This document shows positions 8,217-16,300 of a stretch of 28,228 bases of DNA, in pieces (the stretch's first letter is position 1; the number at the start of each line of letters is the position of its first letter). The notes under the pieces are model-generated. The model ran no database searches. It worked only from the letters and a program-made list of their open reading frames with translations, and was not told where the DNA came from. This DNA is from UBA3064 sp023258775. Lineage in GTDB: Bacteria; Pseudomonadota; Gammaproteobacteria; Burkholderiales; Burkholderiaceae_E. The stretch is taken from contig JBIKXS010000040.1 in NCBI GenBank assembly GCA_044355655.1, positions 1 to 28,228 on the forward strand, given 5' to 3'. Both the position numbers and the translations under genes were made by a program.

Positions 8217-8854
8217 ATCAATAGGGCTGCACCTGTCTTGCTTTGAACAAAGTCCGCAGAAACATCGTCCGCACACTCAACGAGTTTTAGACCTTCTTGG
8301 GTGATATCGATGACCGCCAGGTCGGTGATGATGCGATTGACAACGCCAAGTCCCGTAAGCGGCAAGGTGCATTGTTCCAGAATTTTTATATCTTCACCCC
8401 CGTCTTTGCGCTTGGCGGTGTGTTCCATTAAGACGAGCACTCGTCCGACCCCAGCAACCAGATCCATGGCACCGCCCATGCCCTTAACCATCTTGCCTGG
8501 AATCATCCAGTTCGCAAGATCTCCTCGGGCACTGACTTGCATCGCACCCAAAATTGCGAGATTGATTTTTCCGCCCCGAATCATTGCAAATGAGTCTGCC
8601 GAGGAAAAAATAGCAGAACCAGGCAGGGTCGTAACAGTTTGCTTGCCCGCATTAATCATATCGGGGTCAACTTCGCTTTCACGCGGAAAGGGACCAATAC
8701 CCAAAAGCCCATTCTCGCTTTGTAACCAGACCTCGATCCCTTGGGGTACGTGGTTAGCGACCAAAGTCGGCAAACCAATACCAAGATTGACGTAAAAACC
8801 GTCTTGTAATTCCTGTGCTGCGCGCGCAGCCATTTCATCACGTGTCCAGGCCAT
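8213..8854 (-). CDS. scoB: 3-oxoacid CoA-transferase subunit B
   Basis: 213 residues. With subunit A it moves CoA between succinyl-CoA and acetoacetate (or a similar 3-oxoacid) in ketone body or polyhydroxybutyrate breakdown. The catalytic glutamate lies in QSENGLLGIG (Glu47). The GLPTLVANH and MGGAMDLVAG segments are family hallmarks. The ATG at 8854 is preceded by a strong AGGAGG ribosome site; the frame stays open further upstream, but that part overlaps scoA and does not resemble the family. It sits 19 bp downstream of scoA. The substrate is inferred: adipate (PcaJ) or acetate (AtoA) types look similar. Confidence 0.9.
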   Translation of the reverse strand: MAWTRDEMAARAAQELQDGFYVNLGIGLPTLVANHVPQGIEVWLQSENGLLGIGPFPRESEVDPDMINAGKQTVTTLPGSAIFSSADSFAMIRGGKINLAILGAMQVSARGDLANWMIPGKMVKGMGGAMDLVAGVGRVLVLMEHTAKRKDGGEDIKILEQCTLPLTGLGVVNRIITDLAVIDITQEGLKLVECADDVSADFVQSKTGAALLI

Positions 8855-8873
8855 CCTTGCCTCCTTGCGCTGA

Positions 8874-9572
8874 TTAGTCCGGACGGATCGTCCGTTGCTC
8901 GATACGTTTTTCCGGCGATTGATTGAGTACGATCCGGTGCACGAAAATGCCAGGCAGGTGAATCTGGTCGGGGTCAAGCTCACCGGTTTCCACCAAATGC
9001 TCAACCTCGACGACCGTGATGCGACCAGCCATTGCAACATTGGGATTGAAGTTCCGAGCGGTACGCCTGAACATAAGGTTGCCAGCCCGATCCGCGGTGT
9101 CAGCCTTCACCAATGAAAGATCAGGAACGAGTGAGCGCTCAAGGATGTAGTCCTGCCCGTCGAACTGCTTAATTTCCTTACCTTCGGCAACGAGTGTGCC
9201 AACACCGGTTCGCGTATAAAAACCAGGAATCCCGGCACCACCTGCCCGCAACTTTTCAGCCAGTGTGCCCTGCGGTGTGAACTCAAGCTCGAGTTCGCCA
9301 GCAAGGTACTGACGTTCAAATTCTTTATTCTCACCAACATAGCTTGCGATCATTTTGCGTATTTGTCGGGTCGCAAGCAACTGCCCTAAGCCGAAACCAT
9401 CGACGCCTGCATTGTTTGAAATCGCTGTAAGTTCGCGAACACCCAAGTCACGAATCGCTGCAATCAATGCTTCTGGTATGCCGCAAAGGCCAAAGCCGCC
9501 AACGGCAATCATTTGTCCATCTCGCGCGATACCTTCGAGTGCCGCTTTAGCGTTGGGATAGAGCTTATTCAT
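8874..9572 (-). CDS. scoA: 3-oxoacid CoA-transferase subunit A
   Basis: 232 residues. This is the CoA-binding partner of the B subunit encoded just downstream. The signature GGFGLCGIPE appears at about residues 23-32, followed by SNNAGVDGFGLG and GAGIPGFYTRTGVGT, all typical of the succinyl-CoA:3-ketoacid transferase A chain. The start is the ATG at 9572, seven bases after GGAG. A -10-like TACAAT lies on this strand at 9604-9599, but its only -35 match is too far away, so the promoter is unclear. The pair may also be read from the upstream unknown gene, 74 bp away on the same strand. Confidence 0.9.
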   Translation of the reverse strand: MNKLYPNAKAALEGIARDGQMIAVGGFGLCGIPEALIAAIRDLGVRELTAISNNAGVDGFGLGQLLATRQIRKMIASYVGENKEFERQYLAGELELEFTPQGTLAEKLRAGGAGIPGFYTRTGVGTLVAEGKEIKQFDGQDYILERSLVPDLSLVKADTADRAGNLMFRRTARNFNPNVAMAGRITVVEVEHLVETGELDPDQIHLPGIFVHRIVLNQSPEKRIEQRTIRPD

Positions 9573-9646
9573 GAAAAAACTCCAACAGGTAATCGCTAAT
9601 TGTAGCCCGCCATGGGCGAAGCAGCTGCCAACGCAGTGCCTTTGGG

Positions 9647-10315
9647 TCAGTTTGAGCCTGTCGGATTTACCTGTGCCCAAGGGGCCATCAAGCCCCATCC
9701 GGCATTGGTCTGCACATGCCAAATCATACGCAGCACCCGATGCGCATCAGCCCTGGATCCCGAGAACTGCAAGCTGCGATGTGGGCCTTCAAACTGAAAG
9801 CAAGCAGACCGTTCATCGGCGGAAACATGAACTCGACGCAAAAGCCCCTCGGACTGGGGTGCGGCCTTCATCGCTGCAGGATGCTGTTCTCGTGCCCCGT
9901 CATCATCAAGCGGTGGACTGGTTTCCATCGCGAGTTCGTGTTCAATCCAAAGCTGCCTTTGTCTGGCCAGTTGATCGATTGACTGGTTCTTCCCATGGCC
10001 CTTCTCATCGCTTTTAAGCCGATCCCCCTCTTCACGACCTTGCTGGCGCGCTTCGGAATGATTGACGTCTGCATTAGGGTGTTTAACGCCGCCTTGGTCC
10101 CTTTGAGCAGGCGGGGATGGTTCATTCTGTCCCATGAAGTTTGGCGGCATTTGAAGCGTTCGCCCAAGTAGATCCCATACCTGAGCGAGCAGCTGCTGTA
10201 AGACTCGACGGGTCAGCCAAAGTTGCACCGCGCCATCATGATCGGTGCCCAGACGTAGCCAAAGCCGATCCTCTGAGTCGCTGAAACCAACGGTAAGCGT
10301 TCGGGCCTCGAGCAT
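9647..10315 (-). CDS. Unknown protein, probable partner of the giant coiled-coil protein
   Basis: 222 residues from an ATG at 10315 (a TTG one codon earlier is possible). I do not recognise the family. It has two ordered ends joined by a charged, polar linker (about 55-155). Each end looks like short beta strands followed by a helix: residues 7-50 contain LWLTRRVLQQLLAQVW, and residues 161-201 contain FSGSRADAHRVLRMIW. The similar pattern hints at an internal duplication. No signal peptide or membrane helix is seen, so it is probably cytoplasmic. It lies 58 bp after the giant gene on the same strand, which suggests an operon and a shared role. Function is not known. Confidence 0.7.
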   Translation of the reverse strand: MLEARTLTVGFSDSEDRLWLRLGTDHDGAVQLWLTRRVLQQLLAQVWDLLGRTLQMPPNFMGQNEPSPPAQRDQGGVKHPNADVNHSEARQQGREEGDRLKSDEKGHGKNQSIDQLARQRQLWIEHELAMETSPPLDDDGAREQHPAAMKAAPQSEGLLRRVHVSADERSACFQFEGPHRSLQFSGSRADAHRVLRMIWHVQTNAGWGLMAPWAQVNPTGSN

Positions 10316-10373
10316 CAACCCTGTTGTCTTCCCGGCATACCTGTTTTAAAAGGATCTTGAAGGTCGAGCGCGC

Positions 10374-13300
10374 TCAGCGCTCAAGCTTCGATTCGATCCG
10401 AGAAAGCATGCTTCGCAACTCCGACATTTCGTTATGCATCATTTGCACTTCGGACTGCAATCGCTGAGCCCGATCCTCTAGTTTTGCATTAGATGCACTC
10501 ACAGAATTCAATCGCTCCAAAAGCGTGTTTACCATCATGCTTGATAGCTCGCCAGCTTTCACCAAAGGTTCAACATCCCGTCGAATCACCGAAACCGCTT
10601 CAACAATATGCTGCTCTTTAACCGACTCGGCGCGAGATTGTTCGACCTGAGAAGAAAGCACATCAAGCTTTGAGAAAGCATTCTCGAGCCCCTGAAGGCC
10701 CGCACGAATCCTCGTCACCTGATCTTCAACCTTACCGGAGCTAAGTCCGAGGGTTCGCAAGCGCTCCGATACGGTTTCGATCTCGTTGCTCCGTGCAAGC
10801 GGCCCAAACTCCCGACGCATCTCACTCATTGCCTGATCGAGGTGCCTTGGCCTAAGTGCTTCGGCGCGCATCGATTCACTCAAACCCATGACCGCATCGA
10901 CACGTTGCAAGCTTTGATCGACCCGTTCGGTCAAGCGATCAGTGTGCGCGCGCAATTCGTTGAGTTGCGTGGCAGCCATATCGCTGGGCGGCACCAAGCG
11001 ATCCTGCAAATCACCGATGGCTGTTCTTACCCGATCTTCAAGCGCACTAAGACCGGAATCACGAACCACACCGTAGAGCTCGCGGCGAATGTCAGAAACG
11101 GCCTGCTCGATTGCTAGAGAGACAAGCGACTGAAGACGACCTTGCGCATCTTCGGTACGCTCAGCAAGCTTGTCTTGCTGGGACAACATGCCCATAACCC
11201 GATCGAGCACAGTGTCGAGGCCAGCGCCTAGACGCTCCTGCAGGGCGTTGACAAGATTGGTGACCCGCTCAAGTCCAATGTTTTGGTCACTGATTCGGGT
11301 GCGCAAGGTGTCAGTGCGGACGCTTTCCAAGGCAGCGGTCAGGTGGTCGAGCTTACCCATCGCTGCTTCGCTTCGCTCGCTGAGCTTCTCCGTGACCAGC
11401 GAAATGCCAAACAAGCGGCTGTTACCACTCTCGACCAAACCTGATAGCTCATCTTTCACCGAAACCAGCGCTGCACCCAACTGATCCTTGGACATGCCAA
11501 ACTTCGCCGAGAGCCTGTCCTGAAGGGTCTGCAAGTCGATATTACGCGGCACGGACTCAAGCTCACGTCGGACATCAGCAACGACTTGCTCGATGTGGCG
11601 CGGACGCAGCATATCGGTGCGTAGTTGGTCAAGTAAAGGCTGCAAAGCCTCTAGCTGCATGAAGCCTCGTTCGCTGCGTGTGACGATTTGTTCGAGCGAC
11701 TGATCAAATCGCTCAGTCAATGCATTGGTGAGCTGCTCCTGAAGTTGCCTGACGTCATTGAACTCGGCACTGAGACTGCGTTGGGCGTCCGCGTTGAGCT
11801 GACGAATCAGCTGCTCGGTTTTCTCTTGAAGGCTATTTTGTAAAGACTGGACCTGACTGTGGTTTTGGTCTTGTAACTGTTTGAGAATCGTGAAGTGCTG
11901 ACGCTGTAGGCTCTGGATTTGCTCATGCAAATCCCGCTCGAGCAGCTCTGACTGTTGATGCTGGCTCTCTGCAAGACCAATCAAGGTCTCATGATTGCGA
12001 CGGATTAGGGTTTGGGCCTGGTCAAACCATTGTTGTTGCGTGCGTTGGCCAACTTCGTGGTACTGGGTGTGCTGATCTCGCTGTTTTTCGAACAGCTGGT
12101 TTTGTAATTGGAGCAGCTTATTGTAGCGGTCCTGACCTGCATCGAGCATTTGCCGAAGCCCATCGCGCTGCGCTGTCGAAATGCTCTCCTGCCCGCCTTG
12201 CAACAAGTCCACGAGCTCGCGCTGGCGCTGCTTGCTCGTTTCTTCAAGTTGTACTTGATAACCAACCTGCAACTCTTTAAGTTGACCAATACTTTGGTTA
12301 ATCAGATCAGCGCGTGCGAGTGGCGATGTCGCCTTCTCCAGATTCTGGATAAGCTGCGAGATGCTCAGACGCAGTAAGTCGTCTTGTTGCGCCGCCCGGT
12401 TCAGCAAATCCTCGCGCAAGAGGCTCTGCTGACGTATACCTTCTTCGATACGCTCGGCGATTTGCTGGCTGACGGTGATTTCAAGCACTTGCAAGCGCTG
12501 TAAATGCTGTTCAATCAGCGTCTGCAATGCGCCCGACATTTGCTGCAAACGACCGAGGTCAGTCGCAATCAGCTTGGTACTCTTTTCAGCGTAAGCCTGG
12601 GTGGCAAGCGGCTGGAAACGACCATCTAGTGATTCTAAGAAAGCATTAAAGTCAACGTTTTTAAGTGACTCTTGGTGCAATTGCTCGATGTAGGGTCCGA
12701 GCGTGTCGATCCGGGCAATCGACGACGCAAAGGTCTGAAAACTAGCCTGCAAGCGGACGATTTGATCTTCGAGTTGCTGGCTGCGACGAGTATCAGACTG
12801 GAGCTTCTCAGCCGTTTGGGCAAGTGACTGAATCTGTCCACCAAATCCCGCCACATCGCTCGCCAGGCGCTCAATTCGTCCGATCGATCGAGACAATGAA
12901 GTAAGTTGCTCAGAAGAGCGGCGAAATGCTAATGAAGTTTTGGCTAGCTCGGCGAAATTTTCACGCATCGAAGCCTGGCCGCCTGTAATCTTCTCAATAT
13001 GATTGAGAAAACTTTTGTCCAGCCCCTCCAGCGAGACCGAAAGCGACTGCATGAGCGTGGCCGTATGTTCTTGCAACTGGCTAAGAATCTCGGACAGTGA
13101 GCGCTGCTGCAAGACGCTAATTTCGCGCACTTCAGAGAGGCTGTGCGACAAGTTGGTTTGCAGCGCATCCCTGGTGTGCTGCAGGTCACTATTGATCTCT
13201 CGGGCAAGATTACCCATGTCAGAACGCAGCACCGTGGCCTCGCGTTGCTGGCCCTGCTCGATCCTAATTGCGGTAAGGCTGACGTCATCGAGCAGCTTCG

Positions 13301-16300
13301 CCAGACGCTCGCTGGCAGCCTGCTGATGACTTGAAAGTTGAACGGCCACTGAATCCAAGCCAGTTGCAATAACGCCTCGCAATGCGTCCGAGGAAGATGA
13401 CAGCCCCTGGCGTAAAAGATCAACCGGTTGTTGTAGCCCAGCTTGAATTTGCTCGAGCCTGCTACCAAGCTCTGACCTCAGGTCCTTAAGTAATCGACTT
13501 TGCTGCTCGGCAACTTCGCGCTGCTCTTGTTCGATGCGTAAACCTTTTTGCTCGGCATCTCGCATCAGCACGGCAAGCTTCTCGCCGCCGCCTCGCTGCA
13601 AGTAACCAAGCAAGGCGGAAATTCTATCTGCCACACCACCGAGCTTTTGGTCCATCTGCGATAACTGAGAACCCACATCGGTAATACCAAGCGAGAGCAA
13701 ATCGGTGCGTTCATCGATCAGGGTTTTGCTGCTCTCAAGCAAGGCTTTCGCCTCGGTGAATAGCTGCGCGCTATCGCCAAGACCACGCCGAACGACTTCA
13801 GCAATCGAGTAAGTTAGACCTTCCCAGGAATTTTGAATCTTTCCTACGATCGACTCGGGCAGACGCATCTCGGCTTCAACGCTGCGTTCAGCTTGCCTGC
13901 GAAACCAGGCTTCGATACGCGCAGACAGTTCTGAAAACTGAGCGGGCAGATCCTCTTTGAGCAGATCGAACTGCATACGGGTTGCGACTTCATCGCGCAG
14001 ATCGACAAATTGCTCTCGCGAACCTGTCTGTACCCGCTCGATCGAAACACTCAGCGATTGGGTTTCCCGCGCCAGTTGATCGTGTAACTGGGCCAGTTGA
14101 TCACGAATCGCATGCAACTCGGATCCCTGGGGGCCAAGGGCCGCCGCTTCTGCAAAGGCGGACTGTAGCGATGCAAGTTGACCTTGAGCAAGGCTAAACG
14201 AAGACTGTAGCGATTGCACGCCGCCACGAACATCCCCGAGGGTTTCCTGGATTCGTTCCGAAGACCGCTGAACCTGATCGCGCTGGGCAAGCAGGGACTG
14301 GTCAAGTTGCTCAAACCCTCTCTCCTGGGCTTGGGAGAGAACTTCGAATCGCTGCTCAAGGGCGCTAAGAGGTACTCGCAAATCATTGAGTTGGGCCATT
14401 GCGCCCGAGAGCACCTCGCTTCGATCGATCAAAAGTGCTCGATTAGCGTCAAGTAGTCGCTGAATCTCGCCTTGCCCCCGGCTAGCACCCTCTTGCAGCT
14501 GCGCCTGTCCCGCCTGGAACCTTGCCTCAAGGCGAAGCGCGAGATCATCGAGCGATTGCGCGAGCCCTCCTGCCTGCTGCTGGGCCGAGTCAAGCGCAGC
14601 AGTCCGTTCAACAATCAAACCCTGGGTTTGACCAAGCAAGGAACGAACCTCGTCACGCCATGCGCCTGCCTCTGAGACCTCGCGCTCGCCGCCTTGTTCA
14701 ATCGCAACGAGCCGTTGCTGCAACTGACCAAGACCTGCGCCAAGATCCCCCAGTCGATCCAGCGCAGGAACAAGAACTTCCGTTCTTTCAATCAATAAGT
14801 TACGGCTGCTTTCTAAAACTTGTCGCAGCTCAGCCAGCAAGGTGCCGACATCGGTATTGCTACGCTCGATCAGGGAGGTGACAAGCCCTGAGAGTCGATC
14901 AAGACCATCTCGGAAGCTCGCGCCAAAAGTCTCTGGTAGGCGGCTTTCGAGTTGCGAAAGAAGGCTTGCCGATTGCTGATCGAGACGCTGGACCTGGGAG
15001 GACAAGGCTTCAGCGCCACCACTCGTTTGAATACCAAGCGCTTCGATGCGGCTCAACAACTCCTGACTTGTCTGCGCCAGTGCGTTGCCAAACCTTGATT
15101 GTGACTCTTCAACTTTACTTTGGAGGTCTTGCGCAGAGGCAGCGATGCTTCCACCGAGGGCGATTTGCAGCTGATTTCCCCGGAGCGATTCAGCATCACT
15201 TCGCTCAAGGATTAACTGTGCAAGTTGCTGGATTTGCTGAGAAAATTGTTGATCGAGCGCCTGAAGACGCCCTTGCATCGCATGTACATCATCAGCGCGC
15301 GGCGCCGTTGCTGCGGCTTGCTCGAGCAAAGCTTGGAGGGCATTGATTTGCTCTCTTGCCAAGCCCAAGTCAGCCGTACGCTCAACAATCAGCCTTTGAC
15401 TCGATTCAAAGAGCGAACGGGTTTCAACGAAGAGAGACTGAGTCTGACCGAGTCCTGCACTGATGGCTGCATCGATACGCTGATCAAACTGCTCAATTTG
15501 CCGACCAACATCGACCAATCCCTGGGTGAACTGACCGCCAAGCTGACTTAGATTTTCGTTAACCTGAGCGCCAATCTGATTGAGGTGTTGGTCAATCTCA
15601 ACCCGACTTTGGTCAACACGCGCCTTCGTGTCGCCAAGCATCTGGCGAGTTTCGCCGAAGATCTGTCTTGTCTCTTGAATAATTGCCTGTGCTTCATCCT
15701 GGCCCTTATCAAGAAGTCGACCAATCGAATAGCTCAGATCGGAGAGTTGGCTTTGTAAACGCTCAGTGACCGCGGCAGGCACACGGGCGTGTAATCGAAT
15801 TTCGTCGGCCTGTTGGTTGAGCATCGCCTCAAGGCGAACATTGAGGGTTGAAAATTGAGCGGGTAGCTCAGTTCTCAACATTTCAACCTGATGCTTGCTC
15901 GCTAACTCATTGCGCAAGCCGGCGCCGCTATCGGAACCCTGCGCGTAAATCTGCTCAAGCCTCGTCTGAATGCTCGCCCAATGCTGCTCAAGACGCGCAT
16001 CCATCGCGCTGACAAGCTGTTGTACCTGCGCGGAGTCATTTCCAAGCGAGGACAACTGCCCCCCACTACTCGCAAGCGGTGCAGATTGAAGTAATTGCTG
16101 CAGACTCGCTAGCTGCTCGCGAACCAGACCGAGGTCGGCTGCGCGTGCAAGTAAATCAACCTGACCAATGAGCGCATCAACCCGGTTAGCAAGCAGATTA
16201 GGGTCGGTCTGTTCAAGCCCCTGGCGTTGGCCTTCCTGCAATTGCTGGATTTGCGAGGCAAAGCCCGCATGCTGAGCAATGACTTGCTGCAAGATCGCAT

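Noticed and set aside
8301..8795. 164-codon open frame on the plus strand opposite scoB
   Set aside because: It is a mirror of scoB codon bias; the translation is Ser/Pro/Ile-rich with no domain, and scoB has clear catalytic motifs.
9573..9646. Promoter for scoA from TACAAT with TTGGCA
   Set aside because: The spacing of about 21 bp is too long for a convincing sigma70 promoter.
14522..14881. Several 60-126-codon plus-strand frames across the giant gene
   Set aside because: They are short, scattered and explained by the repetitive composition of the giant minus-strand gene; none has a ribosome site plus a protein-like pattern.
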